Part shown: positions 31,791 through 44,410 of the stretch, piece by piece
How the letters are laid out: each line of letters begins with the position of its first letter
How positions within the stretch are numbered: the stretch's first letter is position 1
Origin: Cytospora piceicola
Taxonomy: Eukaryota; Ascomycota; Sordariomycetes; Diaporthales; Cytosporaceae
Length of the DNA stretch: 64,000 bases
Assembly: GCA_023375675.1 (NCBI GenBank)
Contig: JALQBC010000008.1
Span: forward strand, 992,001-1,056,000
Direction of reading: 5' to 3'
Notes under the pieces: model-generated
What the model was told of the DNA's origin: nothing
Database searches by the model: none
Seen by the model: the letters and a program-made list of their open reading frames with translations, nothing else
Program-made: the position numbers and the translations under genes

Positions 31791-33842
31791 TTTAGTTTAC
31801 CTATATGTGTCTTTTTAATTATATTAATTACTTTTAACTTTTAATAGTATAAGCTTAGATTAGAGAATATAGAGAAACACTAACTTTATAGAATTAACTA
31901 CCTTAAATTACCCTATATTTAATTGCTCTTTTAGTAGTACCCTTAAGTAGGCTATACCTTTACAACATTAGCTAGTTAGCTAAGGACGTAGATAACTACC
32001 CTTTATATACTGCCCTACCTCTTTAAGCCTTAACCTTTTATATACTACTACCTAAACCTTAAACCTAACGCCTTTTCTACCTTTTTAGCGGTTAGGTTGC
32101 TTAACGATAGTTTTATTAATACTTTTAAATATAGCTTCTACCGCGCCGCCGAGGCCTATACTTCTATAAGGCGTATAGCCTTAGACAACTTAATATAATA
32201 GTAGACAAGATAACTTTAAAAGGTAAAGACCTTTATAAACGACTTAACCCTTATATAAAAGGGATAGAGCAGCTATAGCTGTGCGACTTTACCTAAAATA
32301 CCCGACAGGTAGTAAAACTAGTTAAGGCCGATAGCGACGGCCGGCGTAAATTAAACCGGCAGCTTAGATTCAAACGAAGGGAAGGTATACTACTACGGTT
32401 GTAACGTAGGTAGGCTGTTAGCTATACCTTTAGATTTTTTTAACACTTAGATTTAAAATAGTACCTATTCGAGTATAGTTAAAGCCGCGTACTAGTAACA
32501 TATAAGCTTAAAGTTATATACGTATATAAATACTAAAGACTTACCTAAAATAAATAAGGCAGCTTATAATTAAAGTACGCCGACAGTACCTATAGCTTAC
32601 CTCGACGTAGTAGTAAAGCGTAGTCGTAGTATTTAATACGGCTTTAGTTATTATAGCACGGTTTTTAAGTAATATAGTAAAGGTTAATATAAAGTAAGTT
32701 ATAGTAAAGATAACTCCTGTTGTATTTAATAAACGGGCTATACTCGATAAGGTTATCTAACTAAATCCCGCTTTATAGCTATTTAGCTAAAAACTATACT
32801 TACGCCTTAAACAATAAAGTAATATAGTCCCTCTTTTTATAAGACTTAGTAATATTAGTATATACGTACCTTTACTAACTATATAACAGATCTTACTATA
32901 TACGTCGCGGTTATTTTAGAATACGCTGTCGGCTTAAAATTCTAAGCTAAAACATCGAAAGACGTCGTTACCTATTCGGAGCTTAAGATAATATATATAT
33001 TAGTATACTTGTGTAATACGCCTTATAAGTTTATAAGCTTCGAAACGCGTTATTTAAACCTTTCCCTCGCGTTATATATAAGCTAAAAAACTTCTTTCTA
33101 CTAGCTATAGAATTTAGTAGACCGCTTAATCGAATATACCGGTATAGCTTTAGAGTAATTACTACGGTAGTTTTATCGCCTTTTTAAGGTATAAGAATTA
33201 AAATTTAGGTTTTCGTTTATAACTTTAAGAGTATAGACTAAAGAGTTTAACAGGCTACCGATAAGGATTCGGTTAAAACTTATAAGCTAGATCTTAGTTA
33301 GTACCTGCTATAAGGCTTATAATAACAGCTCGATAATAATAAATATATAGCCTATAGCTTTACTACGGACGTTTTTCTAGTACTATATACGTATATAACG
33401 CTATAAGTTCTATAGCCTTGAAAACGTCTTTTAATAAGGTATACCGTTAGGCTGCTGCTTATAGCACTTTAAAGTAGTACTATTATCGGCTATAATAGGT
33501 AAAATAACGTAAGGTTTAGTATAATACCTTACTTATATAGCTAGTAGTAGTACTTTAAAGCTTTATTACCTAATATCTCGACACGTCTGAAATCTTTTAT
33601 AACACGGTCTTTAATTATAAAGATCGAGTATACTAATATACGCTTGTATAGTTAGTTTAGAAAAAGACATAGCTATTAAGTCGTTATAACGGATCGAGTC
33701 TAAAAGTTAAGCTAAAGACTTCTCTTAGCCTCGAAAGTATATACTATAGTAAGTATCTGTAACTTAAACACCTTTCTTAACCTATTTATTAAGCTAACTA
33801 TTAATTTCATTAAGAATACCGAAAACTTTATTAAGGAAACTA
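31791..33842. other. Element interior, weak coding traces
   Basis: RIP-saturated. On the minus strand ~33,190-33,450 a frame can be followed for about 90 codons (ADNSTTLKCYKQ, SLLNSLVYTLKVINENLNF) with many RIP-type stops; too weak to call separately. Confidence 0.3.
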
Positions 33843-34232
33843 CTAGTTGTAAAAATAATAGCTAAAAATACTATCTACGGCTTAATCTTTCCTACGCAGC
33901 CCTAAACTAGCACTCTTTAATATATTAACTATATCTGTTATCGTAATATAAACCTTATATAACCTCGCTTTCGCCTTTATAACTACCTTCTCTATAACCT
34001 CGGTCTCCTGCTCCGTATATATACTATAGAATTCGGTAACCCTTAAGGCTTTTAAGATCGACGTAATAACATTTATAAGGTCGCGTTCCCGTCCTTTAAT
34101 TTCGGTCTTATAGGCTTCGATAAACTACTTATATCGTTCGAAGATAAGGGCCCTCTTATTAAGGTGTTTATACCTAGCCTCGGTATAACGCTCCTTCTTA
34201 TAAACCTGCCGTTTTACAGTCGGACACGACAT
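33843..34232 (-). pseudogene. RIP-decayed frame E in the element (130 codons)
   Basis: An ATG at 34232 and a frame to the TAG at 33845-33843, with only two internal RIP-type stops. It reads MSCPTVKRQVYKKERYTEAR, then ALIFERYK and TEIKGRERDLINVITSILKA: strongly basic and helical. A second frame immediately upstream is also open (AEDRTRRFNTFESYIAEREY), so the true 5' end may lie further up with a frameshift or intron between. Family not recognised. Confidence 0.45.
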
Positions 34233-34963
34233 ATTCTCTTTCGGCGATATAAGATTCGAAGGTATTAAAGCGTCGCGTTCTGTCTTCGGCGCTAAACGTA
34301 TTATCTAATACGCTTAACGTATTTAACGTAAAGCTCGAGTACTCGAGGTAGTAGTCCCGGATGAGTTTTATAAGGTAAATAAGGATATTAAAAGTATCGT
34401 TTAAATTATTACGTAAGTATTTACAGATAGCCTATATTTAAGCCGAGCTGTTTATAATATATTTAGCTATTACTCTCGGCGGACTAGGTTTTATTCTTAA
34501 AGACTATTAGTCGGTATAGTAAAGATAAATACTAATTAACTTATATAAACGTAAAAGCGTAGATGGGTTATTAAGAACTAGTTATATAGTTAAAATTCGA
34601 TATTATAGTAAAAGTAAGACTAAAGGTTAAGAGTAAAACGTACTCTGCGATCTTATAGTAAATACTACCTTAACCTTAGCCGATAAGACCGTTATCGATA
34701 TCAGGATAATTAACTAAACTAACTTCGATCTATTATATAGTCGATTAATTTAGTCGTTTAAACGCCTTAACCCTACTTATTAAGAAACCGCCTTATACCT
34801 CTTAATCTACGATTACAGCGATAGCCCTTTATTAATAAAGTAGCTCTTACGCTTTTAACGCCAGCTAAAACGCTAGTGTAAAAGTATACTAATAAAAGCC
34901 TTATAATAACGACTACGACTAACAGAGTAGCCGAAAATACTTAGTACGTAAACGTATTTATAA

Positions 34964-36433
34964 ATGAATACTACCGTGTCCGAGATAACTAAAAACTAGC
35001 TGTTAAAAACTAGAATAAAATAATACTCCTTTTACTTAAAGCTAGCTTTAAGCTCGCTCGCTATAATTATTTTATAGCCCGACCTCCTTACTAATATAAC
35101 TTTCATGCTCTATTATATATACCCTTTTACCTTTAGTCGCGTATCAGGCGTATATTGTCTAAAGAGTAAATATATTGCCGACGAGGTAAGAGTTTACTAT
35201 TATTACTTATAATATATAACCGTCTACTAACTTAAGCTAAGTAAGTTCTACCGCACTTTACTACCCTTTCTCGTACCTACACTTTCGACTACCTAAAATA
35301 CTCCCTTAGTAAACCTTTAAACCCCCGCCGAAGCGTATATTAACTATTAAGGTACCGATCTCGCGGTATACTATAAGAAGCGTATTCTCTCCGAGGCCGA
35401 TACCGACTTAAGTAAATAGATAAAAAAAAAGCTCCTGCCCTACGCCGCTATATATAATAATAGTATACTATAAGAACTGTTTAAGGCGGCGTATAAAGAG
35501 GTAGGTAAAGCTTCGGAGCTTAACCTCAAGCCGATACGTATACTTGCCCGGTACTAGTACGGCTTAAAGGTTAAAAAGAAAGCTATTAAAGCGTAAATTC
35601 TCGAAAGTATTATTCGATATATTACGAAACGACTATAGCTTATTATAGCCCTTATAACGACGCCCGCTTTCGAAAAGGATACGCCGTCTTACTTCGAGAT
35701 CTTTTACCCTTAGTAATTTAATAATATCTTTAACTTTACTAAACCCGGTACTACTACCTACTATAGAACAGCTATCTTCGACGTCCTTTTAATTACAGCC
35801 CCCTTTCGTAATATAAGCTTCGATAACCTGTTAACCCCTCCCGGCTAATAAACACGCTAAACTTACGCCGATATATCCTTATACGTCTCGGATATAACCG
35901 ACTTACCTTCCGTCGGTTTTACCCTTTACCTCGGCCTTAGCCGTAGCCGTAGCTACTCTATCCTAGCTATTACAGGTTAAAGAACTATATAAGACGGCTT
36001 CGCTCGGTATTCGAAGCCTTGTAAGTAAGAGTAAAAGAACTTTAAAAACCTAGTATCGTTTATTTGTAATAACCTGTCGTAAGCTTAAAACTTACTAGTA
36101 GACTTTATAAAGGTCGTTAATACTAAATACCCCGATGTTACTACTATTCTCCTAGATAAAAGCGGCTATACCGAAAAGGCTATATAAGTCCTTTTATAAA
36201 GTATGTCGGACGTTAATAAACAGACCCTTATAATAAAAATCTATACCGCCGGGGCCTATTAAACCGCCTTAGACTAGCTAAACGTCCTCTTTAAAATTAT
36301 ATAGAATACAGACCGCGTAAGTAAAACGATAAACAAGGTAGTAAATAAAATAAGATATTTTAATATTCTATTTTTAAGCGATAATAAAGAAGCTTCCGAT
36401 AACGTTAAGGAAGATAACCTAATAAAAACTTAA
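34964..36433 (+). pseudogene. RIP-decayed frame B in the element (490 codons)
   Basis: A single frame from ATG 34964 to TAA 36431-36433, without frameshift and with stops only of TAG/TAA type. Readable parts include MNTTVSEITKN, FTFSRVSGVYCLKSKYIADE, IEIFYP-like and TPAFEKDTPSYFEIFYP, SDITDLPSVGFTLYLGLSRS, NLLVDFIKVVNTKYPDVTTI and DVNKQTLIIKIYTAG. It looks like a soluble protein with alternating alpha/beta patterns. I do not recognise the family. The ATG and stop may both be RIP products; boundaries are tentative. Confidence 0.6.
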
Positions 36434-37354
36434 TTTAAAGTTCTAGGTATTTAATTACTTAACTAAATACCTAAAACCTTAAAACGGTCTAAATACTTAA
36501 CGCCTCTACCTTACTAATCCTCTTCCCTTTAAAAGAAAATAAACTCTAACCTCGCATATAACTAATAATACGACTCTTCTACTTTAGTATAACTTATTTA
36601 GTATCCTGTTCTGTTTATATATATATTAAGGCGTATAGTAGTATTAGTTAATTTATTAGTATTAGAGATATATCTAATCTAGTAAACCGATTACAATAAC
36701 GGTTATATAGGTATAGTACTTAAAAAGTTTCGTAACGTTAATACCTTTTAAACTTAGCGTAAGATATAAATATCTGCAGATATCTGTAGTACGGTAGGTT
36801 TAAGATTAGTATAGATAATATAAGTAAGAAAAAGATATCCTATTTACGATTATTTCTAATATAAAATATAGCTATCTCTTTTCGTAATATACTAACCTAA
36901 TCAGTCTACTTTTAAAGTTATTATTTACTATCTTAACTATATAACCTTTAGGAATTCATCTCTACCTAGGTTACTTATTATTTTAAAGGTTACCTACTAT
37001 TTAAACTAACTCGTCTCGCCCTCTTAGTATAATCTTATATAGCAGCTTCTATACTAGAAATATAGTAGCGGCTTAGGCTTTAAACAGACTTTAAAGTTAT
37101 ACTATCGACCTTTAGCCCTTTCTACTATCAGGCTTATAGCTAAAGCCCTTTTAAAACTCCTCTCTTACCTATAAATACCTAACACCGGAAGCCGTAATTA
37201 GTAACCTGCCTATACCTAGTCTTAATAACCCGTTTTATACCCGAAGACGTAACTCTAAACACCTAAGACTTATAGCCCTTTATATTAAATTATAATTAAA
37301 TTTAACTAAAAACTAAGTATAATAAAATCGATCTTTAAAATATACACTATAATT
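36434..37354. other. Element interior, nothing traceable
   Basis: RIP-saturated spacer between frames B and F. No readable frame found. Confidence 0.4.
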
Positions 37355-37654
37355 TCGGAAATAATAATATATTCGGTAACTTTTAACTACTAATATACTA
37401 TAACTATATTACTAAATAAGAGCTAAACCTTATACCGGATCCTATACTAGATCTTATACTAAATCCTACTCTTAACCCTACACCCGACCCTATATGGAAT
37501 TAGTTATTCGATCGTTTAGTTAAAATGTCCGAGGCTCTTACTAATATATCCTATAGTATTAGTATTATAAAATTTAACGCCTTAGTTATTAGCCGAAAGG
37601 CCTAGTATAGAGGAAATAAGCTCGTTACTTAAAGAACCTTAAACATAATGTTTT
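37355..37654 (+). pseudogene. RIP-decayed frame F in the element (~100 codons)
   Basis: The frame reads NNNIFGNFQ-like, then a short degenerate repeat of Pro-Asp/Asn units (PDPILDLILNPTLNPTPDPI), then LFDRLVKMSEALTNISYSIS. Stops are TAG/TAA of RIP type. It resembles the N-terminal low-complexity plus coiled-coil part of a longer protein. Family not recognised. Confidence 0.4.
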
Positions 37655-40202
37655 AAGTTAGGAGTTTAACCTTAAATTTTATTATAAGCTATAAACGTTT
37701 ATTATATGTACTAAAAAAATTTAAAGAGCCTAAAAGCCCCTGGTATAGTATATAGATATAGCTACAGCTATTAATTAAGCGACTGCCTACTTTAATATAC
37801 TTACCGATAGCAGTCTTAGGTAATATTAAATAATACCTTTAGCGGACAGTTATACTGTCTTATATTCGATAAATAGAAAAGAAAAGAAAAAGAAGAATAA
37901 AGTATAATAAATAATATTAGCGTTAACCGTAAAGTAAAAAGGGCTAGTCGTAAAGTAAAGAGAGCAGAGAAAGTATATAAGCTAGTTAGTGCGTTTACGC
38001 CTTTTTAACTTTAGTCCGTAACTCTTTAACTTCCGTAGCTTTTTAACTTCCGTTTACAGTTTTAACCTCCGTCTACGCTCTTACTTACCGCCGACTATCC
38101 CCTTATTTTCTCGATAATTTTCTAAATAAAGCGTTTAGTAAAGGGCTTTCGGTTATTATAAGGTAAACCGCGGCTCGAAACCTTATACTTACGCGACGTC
38201 TATAACCTTATATCCTTATACCTCCGTTTTAGGTTATTCTTTAAGATAAGTAAGACTTGCTTTTATATCGTTATGCCGGGTAAAACCCCTTTATTATATA
38301 GTAAAAGCCGTTTAATTAGCCTCGTATACTCCCTTGTCTTCTTCTTTTTAACGATATATAGGATACGCCTTTTATTTAACTCCGCTTATAATATCTTTAA
38401 TATTTACGAAAAGATATCCTCTTTAAACTCAGGCTTAGCTTTAACCTTAAAACTTACCGACTTATCTTTTTATAGAAGCGTACGACAAGTCTTAGTACAG
38501 GTTAAAGCTATTAAAGCGGTATTTAGTATATTATTTAGGTTAATAGGGTTTTATATAGTGTTTAAAAGGTAAAGGTATAACTATATAGTACTTACTATCG
38601 TCTAGTTCGGTTAAACGGCTAAGACTAAAATAGCCGTTATAAATAAGGTAGCCGTTATAAATAAAGCAGCCGTAAACAGAGTAGCCGGGAAAGCGAAACT
38701 CTATATTATATTATTTACGATTATATACTTAGCTACCTTCTTTTACTTCTTCTCTTATAAGAGTTTATACTTAAACAGAACCTTTACTAGGTTTATAGGT
38801 AAAGTCTACTTAAATACCGACAGGACGTATACCTTATTAATCTAAAGAGATAGCTTTATATTTCGTATAATTAGCTAGGCTAGCTATTCGAACGACGTAT
38901 TTAATAGTATTTAGATATTCTTATCTTATATATAAGTATATATACCTTAATTATTTATATAGATAATATTAAAAACCTTCGAGAGTAGTACTTAATACGC
39001 TTTACCGTCTTACTATAAGCTATACCCTGCTAACGCGTCGGTAATAAACAGGTAAGCGATAAGCAGCTTACGCTACTATATCTCCTACCCCCGGTCTATC
39101 GAGACTTTACGATTTACGATATACTACCGGAGCTTCGGTACTATTATATTAAAAAGCCCTTTAAAGCCGGCGGAAGGCTAAAGCCGGTTTATAACGTTAG
39201 GCCGGTCGTGTTCTTATAGCTCCGTTATTATATATATACTAACGAAGTATTTCTTATCTGTAAATATAAAGTCTAAGGTTTTCTTTTAAAGTCTTTTAAT
39301 AAAGAGGCCGATAAGTAAGAGAAGCTTACCCCTTAAAGGGTTATTTTACAGGAGACTATATTTTTAAAGGGCAAAAAAGACTAATAGCTATCTAAAGTTA
39401 CTTTAGTTTAAAATACCTCGTTCGTTAACGTAGTAACGAAGTCTTTTTATACCTTCCGCGTCTATAAACTTTAAAAGCTCTTATATAAAGATTTTCTGTT
39501 TAGTAATCGGCTTATCGTTAAAGGCTATAGTTATCTAGTAATAATATAGCTAACGGCTGTAAGGTATAAGATAATGTAGGATTTATCTGTAAAGTAAGTA
39601 ACGATATATTACTCCTCCTTTTGTTAGGTATGAGTTTTACTAAAATACTAATAAATAGTCTGCTTAAGCCCCGCTTTAAAGGCTAATACTACTTCTAAGA
39701 TATACTTTTTATCTCTTATTTTAATTAAACCTCTAGCTTTAGTCTATCGAATACTATATTATAGCTAGCTCCTTATAGCTAATAGCCTCTTTTAGTTTTA
39801 TTATAGCTTCTAAACACGATTCGAAAGCTCTACTACTATCGATTATTACCTGCTTATAGCCTTTTATTAATTGTTAAAGGTAACTACGGCGTAGCTAATA
39901 GCTTAGTTTAGATATATTGTATATTAAGGGAGTATTACTTTACGTAGTCCGACTAATTTAATTAGTATACTAATTTATATCAGAGATCCGGTCCTTATAT
40001 AGCCTAAGTATACTTATTTAACTTTATATATCGACTTTATATAATTTCAGATTTCTAAGCTAAGCTTCGCTAATAGTTAGTCTTTAGTTATTACTACTAT
40101 TTAACTATCGTTAGTATTTAGCTATCTTTAGTCTTTATCTCTTTTATTACTCGACTTTTATTATTCTTTAACTCTTATTACTTCTCGACTCTTATTACCC
40201 TT
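37655..40202. other. Element interior with scattered open stretches
   Basis: RIP-saturated. A 99-codon ORF at 38,273-38,572 survives without a stop and is hydrophobic (SLVYSLVFFFLTIYRIRLLF). Open stretches in the same frame continue to ~39,400. Other frames are nearly as open, so no gene is called. Confidence 0.35.
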
Positions 40203-43200
40203 CGACTTTTAGCAGCCCTCTATCTTATTATAAGTAAGCTAAACAGACTTTCTTACTAAAACAGGAGGTAAAGGAAGCTATAATTCCGGCAGGCCTTTAA
40301 GCTAACTACCTAGTATACCGACTAAGTTCTTTATCTTAGTAATATATAAAAGTAAAACGACATCTTTACCGATAACGAGTCTTAAGCTTCCGACTCCGAG
40401 GCTTATAAGCTTAAAGAATTATTTAAACTATACGTTTAAAGAAATTACGTAATCGTGTTAAAGGCGAAACGTACTACGAAACTAAACGATAAGGCGTTCC
40501 CGGTTACTTTAGAAGATCTGATCGAGGTAAGGTTAATAAGTAATTATCTTCTTAAGCACTTTAAAAAAGATAAGAAATATATTCCCGGCCTTCCCTTAAA
40601 AGCCTATAGCGATTATATTTAAAATGTTATCGATAGCTACCGGCACTAATTCTATAGTATTACGCTCTATAACATTACTTTAGTACCGAACATCGCCGCT
40701 GCGCCGAACGCTAGTTTAATATTAGATCTCTTTATATATTCCCTAAACTACCTTATAAGGTAGAATATAACTTTCTAAAGGTTACTATTCTCGCCCTCTG
40801 TAAAAGCTTTTACTCCGTTCGCCGTTCGTAACTAAAAGTTATTTTATTATATAGCTACTAATCTAGTAATAATAATAGAATTCCTTAATATAGTAAAAGG
40901 AATCGACTTATTTATTCTGGATTTTATAATCGCCGTATATATTAAAAGGCTCGACTAAAACACCGAAATACCTTAAGATAAACGCCTTTATAAGCTTTAG
41001 TAGCTTACTATAGCCGTTAAGAATCTCGTAGTACTTCGCCGTCTTTTAGAATTTTACAGCTACTATTAGATACGGCATTAGAGATAGGCTAAGATATCGG
41101 ATAAGAACCTTAAGATAGTCTTTAAAAGTATATTTATTAAAAAGAAAACTCGAATTATTAAATAAATACTTATAAAAGTAAAGCGGGATAACACCCCCTT
41201 CTTAAACATTATATTTAAAAATACTACGTTACTTAATAAAGTATCGGACTAAAAGACGGTAAAAGTTATAAAGAGCTATCTTAATATTTTTAAAAGCTAC
41301 AGACTTAATAAAACGGAATTTCGGGCGTATATATTTCTTAACGGCTATAATCCGATTTATTCCTTTTATATATCGTCCCGCGACCGGCTTAAGGAACTTA
41401 GTTATACGATAGGTATACTATATACGATTATCTCCTCGACTTCGCTATACTAGGAATATAACCGATTAATAAAAGAGTACAGAGTTTATAAGCCTTAGCT
41501 AAAAACGGATTAAAAGCCGCTTCTATATATAATTATTTACGACGTTGTATAACGAGTCGCTTAAACGATCTATAATATTTAAGTACGCCGACTAAGTAAA
41601 AACTGTTATTCGGAAGTATTTATACTAAAAGTCTAGTAATTTATTAAAAACCGCTAAGGCTTCTTAATTATACCGTAGGCTTATAGCCTTTTCCGCTACG
41701 TCTTTACTACGTAAAGACCTTTTAACTTAACTATATTTTCAGGTTATTAGACTAATAAGTATAAAGGATATTTTTACCTACCGATAGAAGGGCCTGTATC
41801 GCTCTTAAATCCGCTAAACCTAGTCGTAAGCTTTTATAATAAATTTCGTAGCTTTACTTAAGATAGCAGTATTACTAATAAAATTATAGGCCTTTTCGAC
41901 CCTTTATTTTAGTTTACCCTTTTTACTTGCTTCTTTTAAATTCCTATAAGTAGTCCGTTATAAAAGCTTAACCTTACCTTCGGTATAAAACGATAAGTCT
42001 TGCTTTCGCCGGGAGAAGTACTTAATATATAAGCTTCCGATTCTTTATTTCCGAACCTCGACTTTTTAAAGCCTTTATACGTAAAGCTTATAGACAGTAA
42101 TAACTAGCTTTTTAAATACCGGTATCCGTACTTTAACTACCCGGCGACTACTAACCTCGATACCGGTTAATACTTTTATTATTTTAACCGAAAGTATAGT
42201 AGTTAGCTATACTAATACTAGCTTTATATAAGAAGATTTTATTCTTAGAAGGCTATAGATATATACTTTACGATAAATTCTTATCTCGATATAAAGAGGG
42301 TAGTTAATAACGCTCGGGATTTCTTTTAAAGGTATCTCCGTTATAGCTATATCGACTATACTATAAGGCTAAAGAGGTTCCGCGACTAAAATAGATTAGA
42401 TAAATATATTTAATTTATATATACGCTGTTAAAAGAAAAGGAACCTCTTAAGTTTATATACGAATACGGTTATTACTAGACGAAGTATATATTCTAACTT
42501 AGTATATACTAAGCTACTCTGTTTTATTAACGTTATATAAAAGACCGTAGTAAGCCTAATTAAGGTCTATCGAAAAAGTATTAATATTAGGCGTGTTATT
42601 TCGAGGCGAATTAGAAAGAAAAGCAGATAAGGCATATAAATTTAAACTAATATAAAAGGGTAGTCTTTTATAATATACTTCCGGCCGGCTAGTTAAAAAT
42701 AATCGATAAAGACGTAATAAAATAATAGAAGGTCGGTAACAGAAAGATACTAAAAAGCGTCGCTATATAGAATAAACTTATCGTTAATTAAGACGATATC
42801 CTATAGCAAAGAGCTAAAAATAATACCTAAACGAAAAGCGAAATAACTTATAAACTATATAGATTAAGCTTCTTAAGCAGGAAGGAGTATAAGGTATACT
42901 ATCGAACTGCCTAGTATAAGTATAAGCACCTAAAAACAGCACTCTCCTTATAGATATATAGCTATTAGCACTATAACCTTAATATATATATCTAACTATA
43001 TATAAGGATATATATAAAAGAGGAGCACGTCGACTTAGTCGATTTTAGCACTTAGGTAAAAAAACTAAGTAATAGTTTTCTGAAAATCCTCTACGACGAA
43101 AAGGCTCTCTTTATCGACTTAAAGATAAATATATATTTATTATATTTTTATCGTGCCTATCGGGTAAGCTATCTCTATAGGTATAGATAAGGATTTACGT

Positions 43201-43478
43201 ATAAAATAAACTGTAAGATTCTAAACTTTATCGATAAAAACCCCTCGAAAGCGTATAAGAAAGTCCGCTAGTTCTTAAAAGACAGGGTTATATTAAACGA
43301 GAAGGTAGCAGATAAGTAAAATATATTAAACAGGAATATATTAGGTAAGAATATACTAAGTAAGAATAAGGCAGAATAATAAAACGGGGCTATTATAAAA
43401 TACTTTTTTAAGCGCGCCTATTCTCTATACTTAGCCCTATTAGCCCTATCGGACAGGCCTTCGAAACGCCGACGCTAA
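40203..43478 (+). pseudogene. RIP-decayed frame C in the element, longest (~1,090 codons)
   Basis: One reading frame can be followed from about 40,203 to 43,478 with no frameshift. Every interruption is TAG or TAA, convertible to Gln or Trp by undoing RIP. Readable stretches include LKELFKLYVQRNYVIVLKAK, TLEDLIEVRLISNYLLKHFK, NIAAAPNASLILDLFIYSLN, VAVKNLVVLRRLLEFYSYY-like, SNSFLKILYDEKALFIDLKI and a C-terminal SDRPSKRRR basic tail suggestive of nuclear localisation. A TAA at 43,377 lies before the tail and may itself be a RIP product. The size suits a transposase or other mobility protein, but I see no diagnostic catalytic motif; the role is inferred only from being the largest frame. Confidence 0.6.
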
Positions 43479-43786
43479 TCATTAAGTATCGAGCTAAGTA
43501 CTTAAAGCTCGTTATAAACAGTATCGCTTACTATAAGACCTAACAGGAAACGTAATCTATAATCGTCCTTAGAACGTACGATTCCCTATTATCCTACTCT
43601 TACTAAAAAGTCTGTAATTACTAACGGAAAATATATACTCTAAGTCTTACACGATATCCTTACAGGATCTATACGATATCCCTACGAAATCCTATACGAA
43701 ATCCTATATGAAAACCGACCGGTATTAAAAGAAAAGAGGTATATAAATATATAGGTATAGTAGTATAATAAAAAAAGGAAATTACT
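43479..43786. other. Element interior with short degenerate repeats
   Basis: At ~43,650-43,710 a short repeated word (TACGATATC, TACGAAATCC) occurs five times. No frame traced. Confidence 0.4.
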
Positions 43787-44410
43787 TATTAGATATCGTT
43801 TCTTTAGTCTTTTATTAACCTATTTATTATTCTAATAGTAACGTTAATATCTTACTAACCGTATCCTCGTCTTATCCTATTATATAAGTAAGTTTATCCT
43901 TCGCGTTATATAAGTCGCCTTATACCTTATAGACTATATCGTATAGCTTCTAACGTTCGTTATATAAACGGTTAGCCTTTACCTAAGCTAGTACCCGCTT
44001 TCTTTAGCTTAAATTCTTAGCTGCTATCAGCTCTTCCTTCTCCTCCTTTTCCTCCTCCTCTTCCTTTAAGTAAGTATAACGGCTGTTTATATCGTCGATA
44101 TTATATAACGTTAAAAGCTAGCCTTTTTTAAAGTCTTCGATAAGCTCCTTTATATCGTCGTTGTCGAGGAGGCCGGGGACTTATACTACGTTAATTATAA
44201 CGTAAACGCCTATAGAGCCGATTCCGACGACTGTTATAACTTTATTAAGAATTATACGGAGCTTAGCCGTTAGGCCGTATACAGCTATAGCTTTCGTAAT
44301 AATAGCCGCTAAGCACTTTAATTTTTCTAGTAAGTATAAGAAGACGTCGGACTTACTAAGCTCCGAGCTAGACGATATAATAGGTATAGCTTTTAAGGTG
44401 TTATAAGTAC
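43787..44410 (-). pseudogene. RIP-decayed frame D: membrane segment plus coiled coil (~205 codons)
   Basis: A minus-strand frame can be followed throughout with only RIP-type stops. In order: SSSSELSKSDVFLYLLEKLK, a hydrophobic stretch VITVVGIGSIGVYVIINVV that looks like a membrane span, an acidic DNDDIKELIEDFKKG, then a strongly charged coiled coil (YLKEEEEEKEEKEELIAAKN) and QVKANRLYNERQKLYDIVYK. Its 3' end faces the end of frame C (convergent). Family not recognised. Confidence 0.5.

Noticed and set aside
38273..38572. 99-codon stop-free ORF in the element
   Set aside because: Neighbouring frames are about equally open and it lacks a continuation free of ambiguity, so it is not called as a gene.
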